64,000 nucleotides of DNA from Paenibacillus sp. JJ-223 (GTDB lineage Bacteria; Bacillota; Bacilli; Paenibacillales; Paenibacillaceae), in NCBI RefSeq assembly GCF_927798175.1, contig NZ_CAKMMP010000011.1, positions 186,001 through 250,000 of the forward strand, written 5' to 3'. How positions within the stretch are numbered: position 1 is the stretch's first letter; each line of letters begins with the position of its first letter. Made by a program: the position numbers and the translations under genes. Under the pieces are notes generated by a model. That model ran no database searches, was not told where the DNA came from, and worked only from the letters and a program-made list of their open reading frames with translations. Of this stretch, positions 25,664-34,388 are shown in pieces.

Positions 25664-27168
25664 ACCCGCTCTTTCCCTCCTGCCATTAACAAGCTGATCT
25701 GTTCTTCCGTCGCATCCGCCGCGTTCAGTTCGCCGGCGATCTCGCCTTCGTACATGATGATGATGCGGTCGGACAGCTGCAATATTTCAGTCAATTCCGA
25801 AGAGACAAGCAAAATGCCGGCTCCCTCATTGCGTTTGCGCAATAACTCGGCATGGATGGTTTCCATCGCGCCGATGTCGACGCCGCGGGTAGGCTCGGCG
25901 GCGATCAGAAACGGCGTGTCCTGAGCGAATTCGCGCGCCGCAATCAGCTTTTGCAAATTACCGCCGGACAAAAACTGTGCCTTGGTGTCAGCCGATCCCG
26001 TTTTGATGCCGAACTGCTTAATCCAACCTTCCACCATCGCCCGGGCTGCCTTGGCTTTGATCAGGCCGCGGGATTGCAGGCGGTAATGATGGCCCATCAA
26101 TCCATTCTCGCGTACGCTGGCATCCTTCGCCGCTCCCCACATGTAGCGGTCTTCCGGAATATGCGCCAGACCCTGCTCGCGGATGCGCCGTACCGGCCAG
26201 TTCGTCGTATCCTGTCCGGACAGCAGCACGCGCCCGCTGTCCGCCTTGCGCAGCCCTGCAATCACCTGAATCAGCTCGGACTGTCCGTTGCCGGAAATGC
26301 CCGCCACACCGACGACTTCGCCCTTGCGAACCTCAAGCTGAATGTTTTTCAGTGGCGAGCGGTCCTTGGCACCGGACAAATTGACGCCTTCCACCCGAAG
26401 CACGGCTTCGGCCGGAACGGACGGCTGTTTGTCCATGCGTACAAGCTCGCGCCCTACCATGAGACGGGAAAGCTCCTCCACGTCGGTATCCTTCGCATCC
26501 AATGTGCCCGTGACCTGACCGTCGCGGAGCACCGTGATCCGGTCCGCCACATCCATCACTTCCTGCAGCTTGTGGGTGATCAGGACAAACGTTTTGCCCA
26601 ATCTGGCGAGCGATTTCATGTTTGCCAGCAATTCCTTCACTTCAAGCGGCGTCAATACGGCAGAAGGCTCGTCCAGAATGATGATGTCCGCACCTTGATG
26701 CAGCACCTTCAGAATCTCCACGCGCTGCTGCATGCCAAGGGGACATTCGGCTACCTTTTTCCACGGATCGACCGGCATCCCGTACTTCTTGCCGAGCTCG
26801 TTCACCTGCGCAGCCGCCTGCTTGCGGTCAAACACCCCGGCCGATAAAGGCTCGCGCCCGATGACGATATTCTCGGCAACCGTAAAGGATGGAAACAGCA
26901 TGAAATGCTGGTGTACCATGCCGATGCCGCAGGCCATAGCCTGCGAAGGGGTGGCAAAGCTCACCTCTTTCCCACGGACGCGGATCGTTCCCGATGTAGG
27001 CTGCTCCATACCGTAGAGCATACGCATCAACGTTGTTTTTCCGGCACCGTTCTCGCCTACAAGGGCATGGATCTCCCCTTCGCGCAGCGTAAAACGGATG
27101 TCCCGGTTGGCCGTGAATTCGCCGTATTTCTTCGTAATCTGTTCCATCTCCAACAGCATTTCCCTCAT
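25660..27168 (-). CDS. nupO: Nucleoside ABC transporter ATPase (NupO/YufO-like, two domains)
   Basis: 502 residues: two fused ATP-binding domains as in sugar/nucleoside importers. Domain 1 has Walker A GENGAGKTT, a degenerate signature (CPLGMQQRVEI) and Walker B IIILDEPSAVLT. Domain 2 has a degenerate Walker A (GISGNGQSEL), signature FLSGGNLQK and ATPase motif LIAAEPTRGVD. One degenerate site per domain is normal for this family. GGGGAG precedes the ATG at 27168. An intercistronic hairpin separates it from nupN. Confidence 0.92.
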   Translation of the reverse strand: MREMLLEMEQITKKYGEFTANRDIRFTLREGEIHALVGENGAGKTTLMRMLYGMEQPTSGTIRVRGKEVSFATPSQAMACGIGMVHQHFMLFPSFTVAENIVIGREPLSAGVFDRKQAAAQVNELGKKYGMPVDPWKKVAECPLGMQQRVEILKVLHQGADIIILDEPSAVLTPLEVKELLANMKSLARLGKTFVLITHKLQEVMDVADRITVLRDGQVTGTLDAKDTDVEELSRLMVGRELVRMDKQPSVPAEAVLRVEGVNLSGAKDRSPLKNIQLEVRKGEVVGVAGISGNGQSELIQVIAGLRKADSGRVLLSGQDTTNWPVRRIREQGLAHIPEDRYMWGAAKDASVRENGLMGHHYRLQSRGLIKAKAARAMVEGWIKQFGIKTGSADTKAQFLSGGNLQKLIAAREFAQDTPFLIAAEPTRGVDIGAMETIHAELLRKRNEGAGILLVSSELTEILQLSDRIIIMYEGEIAGELNAADATEEQISLLMAGGKERV

Positions 27169-27202
27169 TCGCTCCCCTCGGTCTCGGACATGATAATAGC
27201 AG

Positions 27203-27234
27203 CAAAACCGGCTGCCTGATTGGGCAGCCGGCTG
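27203..27234 (-). terminator. Intercistronic hairpin between nupN and nupO
   Basis: On the minus strand CCGGCTGCC and GGCAGCCGG form a 9-bp perfect stem with a short loop, followed by TTTTGC. It may terminate some transcripts so that the binding lipoprotein is made in excess over the ATPase and permeases. Confidence 0.7.
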
Positions 27235-27272
27235 ATCAACATGTCAATCACTCCATAATCGACACTTCAATC

Positions 27273-28304
27273 TTACTGTTGCAGTGGATCTTTGACGACG
27301 ATTTTGCCGGATACGATATCATCCTTGATCGCTTTTACTTTGTCGATCACTTCTTGTCCCACGAAATCGCTCAGCGGGGATTCGCTGTCACGCGTAACGA
27401 AAGTCAGGCCAACGCCATCTTCCTTCAGGCCGTAGTTTACCGCGCCAGCCTTGAAGCTGCCCTCCACAAAATCCTTGACGGTTTGATAAGCAACGGTATC
27501 CGTGGATTTCAACTGGGACAAAACGATGTGTTCCGGATCTTCAACAGTACGGTCCGTATCCTGTCCGGAAGTGTAGAATCCTTTTTCCTTCGCTGCTTCG
27601 AACACGCCCAGATCGCCTACAGCCGATGCGCCGGCGATGAAGTCGGCACCTTTGCCGAATTGAACCAACGCCAATTCTTTAGCTTTGGCCGGGTCATTGA
27701 AGCCGCCGACATAGTTTACCAGGAACTCGGCATCCGGGTTAACGGATTCCAGACCTGCTTTGAAACCTTCTGTATATTTCTTGATCAGAGGCACGTCTAC
27801 CGCTGCGATCATGCCGACTTTATCCGTTTTGGTGGACAATCCGGCTGCAGCGCCGAGCAGGTAAGCCCCTTCGTACTCGCGGAAACCGACGCTGCGCACG
27901 TTAGGCAGGTCTACCGTTGTGTCCACGATCGCGAATTGCTTGTCCGGATTTTCGGCAGCCACTTTTTTCAGGGCATCTTCCGCTTGGAACGTAGCGGTAA
28001 TGATCAAGTCGTAATTCTCGGCAACAGCGGCACGCAAATTTTGTTCAAACGCAGCCGGGTCTGTCGATTCGATCGTTTTCGTATCTACCTTGAACTCTTC
28101 GCCCGCTTTTTTGAAACCTTCATCCATTTGTACGAAGAACGGGTTAACCCCGATTTTTTCGGGAAGCACCAGCGCCATGCGGAGCGATTTTCCGGAATCG
28201 CCACCTTGCGCGGATTGTTCGTCTTTAGAGGCCGAATTTCCGCAAGCAGCCAGCAAAATAGCGACCATAACGATGGATAAGACGAACGATAAACCTCTTT
28301 TCAT
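27273..28304 (-). CDS. nupN: BMP-family nucleoside-binding lipoprotein (NupN/YufN-like)
   Basis: 343 residues. The signal peptide ends in the lipobox LLAACG. The mature part is a periplasmic-binding-type BMP/Med domain: 'KIGVNPFFVQMDEGFKKAGEEF', 'YDLIITATFQAEDALKKVAAENPDKQFAIVDT', 'GFREYEGAYLLGAAAGLSTKT'. In Bacillus subtilis the orthologous system takes up guanosine; substrate transfer here is inference. The ATG at 28304 has GGGGAAG upstream; an upstream in-frame start at 28328 has no such site. Confidence 0.92.
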   Translation of the reverse strand: MKRGLSFVLSIVMVAILLAACGNSASKDEQSAQGGDSGKSLRMALVLPEKIGVNPFFVQMDEGFKKAGEEFKVDTKTIESTDPAAFEQNLRAAVAENYDLIITATFQAEDALKKVAAENPDKQFAIVDTTVDLPNVRSVGFREYEGAYLLGAAAGLSTKTDKVGMIAAVDVPLIKKYTEGFKAGLESVNPDAEFLVNYVGGFNDPAKAKELALVQFGKGADFIAGASAVGDLGVFEAAKEKGFYTSGQDTDRTVEDPEHIVLSQLKSTDTVAYQTVKDFVEGSFKAGAVNYGLKEDGVGLTFVTRDSESPLSDFVGQEVIDKVKAIKDDIVSGKIVVKDPLQQ

Positions 28305-28340
28305 TTTTAAACTTCCCCTTTTCCACATTCTTTTGTTATC

Positions 28341-28370
28341 ATCCTATCGGATAATGTCGATCCTTGTCAA
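28341..28370 (-). promoter_or_regulatory. Promoter of the nup operon
   Basis: On the minus strand a perfect TTGACA -35 (28370-28365), an 18-nt spacer and a TAGGAT -10 (28346-28341) lie 37 bp before nupN. No purine riboswitch was found in the leader. Confidence 0.6.
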
Positions 28371-28464
28371 TAAAACTTTAACCGTATACACTCTTTTAAA
28401 TGGCTTAATGTGACATCCTTCATTGCGGCAACTTTGAACGACAATGATATCTTTGTTTTTTTCG

Positions 28465-28494
28465 TTGACATCCTCCGCTTCACCGTGCTAAATT
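28465..28494 (+). promoter_or_regulatory. Promoter of the secreted-protein gene
   Basis: A perfect TTGACA (28465-28470), an 18-nt spacer and TAAATT (28489-28494) lie about 95 bp before the ATG at 28589. Confidence 0.55.
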
Positions 28495-28588
28495 CATTCC
28501 AATCTTTAAATTCGGATAGGATTTGTCAGAATTTTAATGCTTTTCATCCAAACTTTCAATACATATTTCCTTTAAGGAGGCATTTCCT

Positions 28589-29998
28589 TTGAAAAAAATG
28601 ACTCGCGCCACACTCGCCGCACTGCTTGCGGCCCCGATTACGATCGGCAGCATTGGCCTGCCCCTCACTCCGGCATCCGCTGCAACGGCGTCCACGCCGG
28701 GGCAAGCTTCGGCCCCAGCATCATCAACAGCGGCAACGCATGCCGAAAGCGCCGCTGATTACGCCCAATTCCTGCAAGCCAAGTATGGCGTGCGGCTGCC
28801 GGCACAGATCACGAAGGGCGACTTTATTCAAGCCGTTGCCGCCATCACCCAAACCGCTGAGGCTGATGCTGCCGCAGATCAGGCGGCTTCGTTTACCGAC
28901 CTGAAGGCCGGCGACGACGTCTATGATGCCGCAGCTTCGCTGTTTAACGCAGGCATTCTCACTTCTACCGAAGTTCGGGCAGACGATACGCTCGGCACTT
29001 ATGCCGCAGTATACCTTGCCGTCAAAGCAGCCGGCTTCAAGGAGCTCGCTTATACGTACCCTGAAGCAAAGGTGAAGAATGCGCTGGCCAAAGCGGGCAT
29101 TTCCAAAAATCGCGTCCAAGGACAAGCCGCTCAGGAGCTGGCCGCTGCCATCGATACGGGGCTGTTGCCAGCAAGCCTGTACCCTGCGTTGCGCAAAGGC
29201 GGGGCAGCAAGCAAGGATTTCGCCAATGTATTGCTTGGACAGGTGCTGACCAGTCTGGGACAATACAAAAATGAAATCGGAAGAGCCGGCGACCCGGATA
29301 TTTACTCCAAACTGTATGCCGCATACCGCACGGCTGATCTGATCGATGCGCCTGAGCTGAGGAAGATCGTCGATCAGGCATTGCGCGACAATCTCGTCAC
29401 AGGTTACAACCTGAAGGACGAACGTTTTAATTCGAATTTCATCGATGAGCTGACATTGACGTATGGTCATGACGACATCAAACATGCCGCACAGCTGATC
29501 GGCCTGCTGCGCAGCGAAGGCATCGATGCAGACATACAGTTCCAGCCGAAAACATCGGCATTCATTTATTTGAAGGAATGGGGCGAGCCGAAAGAAACCC
29601 CGGATTATAAAGTAACGCAAATCGAAAACGGCAATTATATCGCTTATGCCAAAGAATACGACATTCAATTCGAGTTCAACAATGCGGCAGACAAAGCCCG
29701 ATTTAACGACATCGTTGCAAAATATGCCAAAAAGAACAGTGACGGCACGTCCCCGCTGATTCATGCTTCCTGGTGGCAGCCGCTGTATTACTCGCCAACC
29801 GCCATTGACGGTTACCCGGTTATTTCCAATACCAAAATCGCGCTTGGCCATTATTACGCGCAATCCTTCTCCCTAAAAGAGCAGGCGCCAACGATTCGCG
29901 ATGGGTTCCGCAAGCTTGCCCCGGATGCCGATATTTCCGGATACGACTTCTGGGTGGATCAGCCGTTTTTCAATTACCTGAACGGCGAATCGGAATAA
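28589..29998 (+). CDS. Secreted hypothetical protein with SLH-like region
   Basis: 469 residues. Signal peptide at about 1-32 (MKKMTRATLAALLAAPITIG... ending ASA), an Ala/Ser/Thr-rich linker, then a helical region (about 55-160) with 'SFTDLKAGDDVYDAAASLFNAGILTSTEVRADDTLG', which looks like a diverged S-layer homology repeat. The C-terminal 250 residues form a domain I do not recognise, ending 'YDFWVDQPFFNYLNGESE'. AAGGAGG lies upstream. It is followed by a strong terminator, so it is a one-gene unit. Confidence 0.8.
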   Translation: MKKMTRATLAALLAAPITIGSIGLPLTPASAATASTPGQASAPASSTAATHAESAADYAQFLQAKYGVRLPAQITKGDFIQAVAAITQTAEADAAADQAASFTDLKAGDDVYDAAASLFNAGILTSTEVRADDTLGTYAAVYLAVKAAGFKELAYTYPEAKVKNALAKAGISKNRVQGQAAQELAAAIDTGLLPASLYPALRKGGAASKDFANVLLGQVLTSLGQYKNEIGRAGDPDIYSKLYAAYRTADLIDAPELRKIVDQALRDNLVTGYNLKDERFNSNFIDELTLTYGHDDIKHAAQLIGLLRSEGIDADIQFQPKTSAFIYLKEWGEPKETPDYKVTQIENGNYIAYAKEYDIQFEFNNAADKARFNDIVAKYAKKNSDGTSPLIHASWWQPLYYSPTAIDGYPVISNTKIALGHYYAQSFSLKEQAPTIRDGFRKLAPDADISGYDFWVDQPFFNYLNGESE

Positions 29999-30010
29999 TT
30001 ACGAACCATA

Positions 30011-30066
30011 CCGCATTCATGAACCTGCAGCGACTAGTCGCGAAGGCTCACGAATGCGGTTTTTTG
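30011..30066 (+). terminator. Terminator of the secreted-protein gene
   Basis: CCGCATTC pairs with GAATGCGG around an inner structured loop, followed by six T. It starts 13 bp after the stop codon. Confidence 0.8.
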
Positions 30067-30200
30067 ATCTTTCTCCAGAGGTTAACAATTTTTTTATCGA
30101 ATCGTCCAAAATCATGAAGGAATTACCAATACGAGGTCGAATAACATAGATACATAAACACGCATTTACTTACACATATCTGCAAGAACAGGAGTTTTCC

Positions 30201-30791
30201 ATGGTATACGATGGGATTTTGATCGGTGTGATCGTCGGGCTGTTTCGGGGCGGATTTCGCCATGGTCTTGCCCAATTTTCAACGTTAAAGTTGAAAGGCG
30301 GCTGGATTTTCCCGTTATTGCTGCTTGGCCAGTTTCTGATTTTTTACGTACAGGAGAAGTGGACTTGGGTTGCTTCTATTAATGGTTACTTGTTTGGAGC
30401 CGTGTATGTCACCGGTCTCGTTTTCCTCTGGATGAATAGGAAGTATCCGGGGTTTACATTGATCTGGATCGGGGTATTTCTCAATTTTGCCGTCATGGCG
30501 GCGAATGGCGGTCGGATGCCCGTTTCAGTGGAGGCTTCTGAGGTACTGGGTCCGTACTATGTGGATTTATTGCAGCAAGGGGGTGCGGTCTCCAAACATT
30601 TTGCGATGGATGCCTCTACCCGGCTATCTTTCCTTGGTGACATTATCCCCTTGTCCAGTCCCTATCCGCGCACCCAGGTCATCAGCATCGGCGATGTGGT
30701 CATGAACTTGGGCATCTTCCTGTTTATTCAGCACATGATGGTGGACAAGAACCGGAAGAAAGCCAAGGCTCCCGAAGCACGTCAGGCATAA
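30201..30791 (+). CDS. DUF5317 family membrane protein
   Basis: 196 residues with about five hydrophobic helices. Features typical of the family: 'GVIVGLFRGG', 'GLVFLWMNRKYPGF', 'FAVMAANGGRMPVS' and 'RLSFLGDIIPLSSPYPRTQVISIGDVVMNLGIFLFIQ'. Function unknown. AGGAG is 8 nt upstream of the ATG. A 34-residue peptide gene follows 46 bp downstream and shares the terminator. Confidence 0.8.
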   Translation: MVYDGILIGVIVGLFRGGFRHGLAQFSTLKLKGGWIFPLLLLGQFLIFYVQEKWTWVASINGYLFGAVYVTGLVFLWMNRKYPGFTLIWIGVFLNFAVMAANGGRMPVSVEASEVLGPYYVDLLQQGGAVSKHFAMDASTRLSFLGDIIPLSSPYPRTQVISIGDVVMNLGIFLFIQHMMVDKNRKKAKAPEARQA

Positions 30792-30837
30792 ACGGAATGG
30801 TTCTGCCATCCGATTCCAAGGAAGGGAGGTTCAATCC

Positions 30838-30942
30838 ATGAAAAAATTTGAAAACATCAAATATTCTCGCCTTGTCATCAATGCAATCATCGTAGCTTCC
30901 GTTGTTGTGGCTTTAACTTCCGGATACAAGCTTGGCGGCTAA
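30838..30942 (+). CDS. 34-residue putative single-pass membrane peptide
   Basis: MKKFENIKYSRLVINAIIVA... reads as a short charged N-terminus, one hydrophobic helix (about residues 12-28) and a GYKLGG tail. GGAAGGGAGG about 8 nt upstream of the ATG is a very good ribosome binding site, and the gene is followed directly by a terminator, which supports translation. It lies in the same unit as the DUF5317 gene. Function unknown. Confidence 0.65.
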   Translation: MKKFENIKYSRLVINAIIVASVVVALTSGYKLGG

Positions 30943-30965
30943 TAACTCCAAACTTGCCAACTAAC

Positions 30966-30998
30966 GAAAACAGGCTGCCCAAGCAGCCTGTTTTTTCG
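30966..30998 (+). terminator. Terminator after the DUF5317/small peptide unit
   Basis: AACAGGCTGC and GCAGCCTGTT form a 10-bp stem with a CCAA loop, followed by six T. Confidence 0.9.
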
Positions 30999-31095
30999 TT
31001 CTGGATTTTTGCCCAGCAACTTGTTATGGTATACATCGATATAGTATAAGCGGATACAACATCACGAGCAGACTAAATCAAGCGGGAGAATTGGC

Positions 31096-32913
31096 ATGAA
31101 CTTCATTCGTAACCTTATCCATAAAGCAGATCGCAGCAGCGTGTATACCATTTTGCTATGCTGCGCGGGTATCGGTGGTTTTCTGTATATGAACAGGTGG
31201 TCTTATTTTCATCTCTCCATGGATGATTGGGTTATGGTATATACCATGCTCGGGGCCGCGCTGATCCTCGACTACTTCACGTTCCAGATACCGCCCAAAG
31301 GCAATCAGCAATCGATGGATTCTTCCGTATATCTTGCATGCATCTTCATGTTCGGCGGCGCCTTCAGCCTGTCGGTGCTGCTTCCCGTCTCTCTCATTCT
31401 TCTGATCAAGGATCGCAAGCTTGCCTGGTGGAAGCATATCATCAATTTCAGCATTTATGTCCTCATGATCGCCGGGGCCGCAGCCGTATTTGCTTGGACT
31501 GGCGGCAAACCCGGCCTGCTGGACGGATACAACCTGTTCCCTTATATTGCTGCGCTGGCGGCGTACTTCATTATTAATACGTTCACGCTTGGACTCTTCT
31601 TTCATTTCACAACCAAGGATGCCCTTCAGCAGATGAAACGCGCCTTCGTCACGGAGTCGCTGCTCGTCTACCTGTGTACACTCATTCTCGCGCTGGTTTT
31701 AACGATACTGGTTAGCCATAACGGCGTACTTGGATTACTGCTGTACCTCAGTCTTACCATTTTGCTGTCGCATGCGTTCAAACAACTGTTTCTCATGTAT
31801 CAGGACATTGAGGAAAAGGCCAACAAGGACCAGCGCACAGGACTGTTCAACCACAGCTATTTCGAAAACATGCTCGAAAGCGAGCTGGCCAAGACCCGCA
31901 TTCAAGGAACGTCGCTTTCTCTGGGATTAATCGACATCGACGATTTCAAGAAATACAACGACCGCTTCGGGCATCTGCAAGGAGACAGCCTGTTGTCTTT
32001 TTTCGGCAAATTTCTGATCCAAAAAACGAAAGGCACACCGTTTACCGCTTTCCGTTACGGCGGGGAAGAATTCACCTTGCTCATGCCGGGCCTGGAGGTG
32101 GACGAAGCGTTTACGTTCATGAATGCACTGCGCAAACAACTGAACGATACTCCTTTTGAAGGTGTGGAGGTTTTCCCGCATGGCTGCCTTTCCTTTTCCG
32201 CTGGCGTTGCGCAATATGAAACAGATATGTACAACAAGTCCCAACTCGTAGACCAGGCGGACAAGGCACTCTATTACGCCAAGAAACAAGGCAAAAACAA
32301 TGTGCATCGCCATGGCAGCAACGACGGCATGGAGCAGGAGATCGACCTGGTGCAGGACGTGCGGGATATCGAACAGCAGCTCAACTTGTTCCGGTACAAG
32401 GATATGGATACATTTAAACATTCGAAACGGGTATACAAATACGCGATCGATATCAGTGAACGCATGCAGCTGGACAATGCCGACAAACGGCGATTCGTGC
32501 TGGGTGCATTGATTCACGACATCGGCAAACTGGAAATCCCCTGGTCTTTGCTCAACAAAAAAGAAAAGCTCACCGCCGATGAATGGGAAACGATCAAAGG
32601 CCATGTCACCTGGGGCAAAAAAATGGTCATGACCAACGAGCGGTTTGCGGACCTGATCCCTTACATTGAGCTGCATCATGAGCGGTACGACGGGAAAGGT
32701 TATCCTTACGGCCTCAAGGGGGCCGAAATTCCGCGGTTATGCCGCATGCTGACGGTCATTGATTCATTCGATGCGATGACGACGGAGCGGCCTTACCAAA
32801 AAACGAAAAATATGCAGGAAGCCATCGATGAGCTTCGCAGGTGCTCAGGCACGCAATTCGATCCCGAACTGGTCGAACTGTTTATCGGGTACATCCAAAC
32901 CAAACTCTCCTAA
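31096..32913 (+). CDS. Membrane GGDEF and HD-GYP protein (c-di-GMP turnover)
   Basis: 605 residues. An N-terminal membrane sensor of about seven or eight helices (residues 15-235) precedes a GGDEF domain with an intact active-site motif (RYGGEEF) and 'DIDDFKKYNDRFGHLQGD', suggesting diguanylate cyclase activity. The C-terminal HD-GYP domain has the HD pair in LIHDIGKLEIP and the GYP signature HHERYDGKGYPYG, suggesting c-di-GMP hydrolysis. One protein could thus make or break c-di-GMP depending on its sensor. AGCGGGAGAA lies upstream. It is monocistronic. Confidence 0.93.
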   Translation: MNFIRNLIHKADRSSVYTILLCCAGIGGFLYMNRWSYFHLSMDDWVMVYTMLGAALILDYFTFQIPPKGNQQSMDSSVYLACIFMFGGAFSLSVLLPVSLILLIKDRKLAWWKHIINFSIYVLMIAGAAAVFAWTGGKPGLLDGYNLFPYIAALAAYFIINTFTLGLFFHFTTKDALQQMKRAFVTESLLVYLCTLILALVLTILVSHNGVLGLLLYLSLTILLSHAFKQLFLMYQDIEEKANKDQRTGLFNHSYFENMLESELAKTRIQGTSLSLGLIDIDDFKKYNDRFGHLQGDSLLSFFGKFLIQKTKGTPFTAFRYGGEEFTLLMPGLEVDEAFTFMNALRKQLNDTPFEGVEVFPHGCLSFSAGVAQYETDMYNKSQLVDQADKALYYAKKQGKNNVHRHGSNDGMEQEIDLVQDVRDIEQQLNLFRYKDMDTFKHSKRVYKYAIDISERMQLDNADKRRFVLGALIHDIGKLEIPWSLLNKKEKLTADEWETIKGHVTWGKKMVMTNERFADLIPYIELHHERYDGKGYPYGLKGAEIPRLCRMLTVIDSFDAMTTERPYQKTKNMQEAIDELRRCSGTQFDPELVELFIGYIQTKLS

Positions 32914-32959
32914 CGCTCCTGACCCGTATAACCGGACTGTAGTTCAGCAGAACGTCAAA

Positions 32960-33001
32960 GCGCTATCCCCATACAATCCGGGGATAGCGCCATTTTTTTT
33001 C
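32960..33001 (+). terminator. Terminator of the GGDEF/HD-GYP gene
   Basis: GCGCTATCCCC and GGGGATAGCGC form an 11-bp perfect stem with a 9-nt loop, followed by CA and eight T. Confidence 0.95.
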
Positions 33002-33084
33002 GAAATATTAAATTCCAAGAAAACACTGTTCATGCAGGCGGCCATAATTCGTATTCGAACCCATTCCCTGTTCTACGAACGCTA

Positions 33085-33252
33085 TTATCGCTGAGCGTTC
33101 AGTTCATGCGAAGTCTGAACCAATTCCTTGATCATTTGCTGCAAAAACATGCTGTCCTGGCGGCTGATTCCATATTGATTATCCTGCAGAATCATTTGAT
33201 GGATGTTTTTTTTGAGCAACTCGCTGCGACGTTCCAATACCTCTTGATTCAT
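33085..33252 (-). CDS. Small hypothetical protein (Spo0E-sized, motif absent)
   Basis: About 55 residues, helical and charged: MNQEVLERRSELLKKNIHQM..., ending 'QQMIKELVQTSHELNAQR'. Its length and helix-turn-helix-like hairpin recall Spo0E-type phosphatases, but the SxxLD motif is not there, so no activity is assigned. AAGGAG lies 13 nt before the ATG at 33252, rather far, so the start is uncertain. Confidence 0.5.
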   Translation of the reverse strand: MNQEVLERRSELLKKNIHQMILQDNQYGISRQDSMFLQQMIKELVQTSHELNAQR

Positions 33253-33554
33253 GTTGATGCATTCACTCCTTAACATGGTTTGTCATCATTTAACGCTCTA
33301 TATAAGTATAAAGAACCTTGGCGGTTCGGGAAAACGGGGTCATCCATGCTTAGCCCTCCACATCGGGCTTAACAGTTCATCAGGGATACCCACCATGTCT
33401 GTTCGCAAAGATCCTCCCGGATGCTCCTGCATACAGCCCAATCGCCATATCCCCCCACCGGGCTATGGTCTTCGAGAACGGTTGCGTTATAATGAGGCCA
33501 TGCCATCAATCTTGTCATGTTTGTTGACTTTGAATTCTATCTAAGGGGTTATGC
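33253..33554. other. Intergenic region before the NarL-type kinase
   Basis: About 300 bp between a minus-strand small ORF and the plus-strand kinase. A TATAAT at 33488-33493, 62 nt upstream of the kinase start, is a likely -10, with no good -35 at the right distance. No RNA element was recognised. Confidence 0.45.
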
Positions 33555-34388
33555 TTGGTGTCCTACAAACAGATCAAATGGATGATATTGCTTATTCCAA
33601 CCGTCACGGTCGGACTATGGGAGTATATTCGCCACCAGTTTCTGATGCCCTATCTCTCCATGGACGCCGGAAACTGGCTTACGCCGGTCATCGTGTATCT
33701 GGTCAGCGTAACGCTGCTCAGCCGCCTGTTCAATATGCTGGAGAGTGCCAGGGCTGCTCTGGAGCAGGAGCGATCCACCAAAGCTGCGCTGGAAGCCAGG
33801 GATCAGCTGGCCAGGGAATTGCATGACGGCATTGCCCAGTCGCTCTTCCTGCTCTCCGTCAAAACGGATAAAGCCGAGCGCAGCCTGGCCGGAAGCGAAC
33901 ACGAGCGAGATATCCGTGAAATTCGCAAAACGGTTCAAGAAGCGAATGATTATGTAAGGCAAGCCATCTCCCAGCTCCGATACGTGCCGGGACATTCGGC
34001 CATGCCGGGAAAGGCACCCCTTCTCGGCCAGGTCAAATCGATTGTCAACGATACCGTTCCCTCAGCTCGCGTTCATTGGCAGCTCGATGCCACCTTTTTG
34101 ACGCCGAAAGAGCAGGTCGAACTTTTGGCTTGCATCCGCGAGGCATTGATGAACGTACGCAAGCATGCAGAGGCCACGGATGTCCGGATTGATGCAAAAG
34201 GCGATTCCACGTTCTGGACCATTCGAATCGAGGATAATGGCGTGGGGATCAACGGTGACCCGTTTGCCCTTAAGGAACGATACGGACTGAGAATCACGAA
34301 AGAACGTGCCGCGCAGATGAGCTGGTTCTTTTCGCTGGAATCCAAGCCGGGGCTTACCCGCATAACGATCGGAAAGGGGAATGACTGA
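33555..34388 (+). CDS. NarL-type sensor histidine kinase (HisKA_3)
   Basis: 277 residues. Two N-terminal transmembrane helices (about 9-24 and 42-58) with little between them, then HisKA_3 with the phospho-acceptor His in ARELHDGIAQSLFLL, and an ATPase domain with 'CIREALMNVRKHAEATD' and 'IEDNGVGINGD'. The very small sensor suggests it detects a membrane signal or a partner protein. The start is TTG 33555 or GTG 33558, with AAGGGG upstream. Its end overlaps the regulator gene by 8 bp. Confidence 0.9.
   Translation: MVSYKQIKWMILLIPTVTVGLWEYIRHQFLMPYLSMDAGNWLTPVIVYLVSVTLLSRLFNMLESARAALEQERSTKAALEARDQLARELHDGIAQSLFLLSVKTDKAERSLAGSEHERDIREIRKTVQEANDYVRQAISQLRYVPGHSAMPGKAPLLGQVKSIVNDTVPSARVHWQLDATFLTPKEQVELLACIREALMNVRKHAEATDVRIDAKGDSTFWTIRIEDNGVGINGDPFALKERYGLRITKERAAQMSWFFSLESKPGLTRITIGKGND

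Noticed and set aside
25852..26847. 331-codon open frame on the plus strand opposite nupO
   Set aside because: Antisense to a clear two-domain ABC ATPase, no domain and no ribosome binding site.
28305..28464. Possible purine riboswitch or PurR box upstream of nupN
   Set aside because: The leader lacks the conserved purine aptamer loops and no paired PurBox sequences were found; only a sigma-A-type promoter is supported.
33085..33252. Spo0E-like phosphatase assignment for this small ORF
   Set aside because: Size and helices fit, but the SxxLD active-site motif seen in the 61668-61856 protein is absent.
33251..33544. 97-codon plus-strand frame before the NarL-type kinase
   Set aside because: Cys/Pro/Arg-rich with no domain and no ribosome binding site; it overlaps the start of the minus-strand small ORF.
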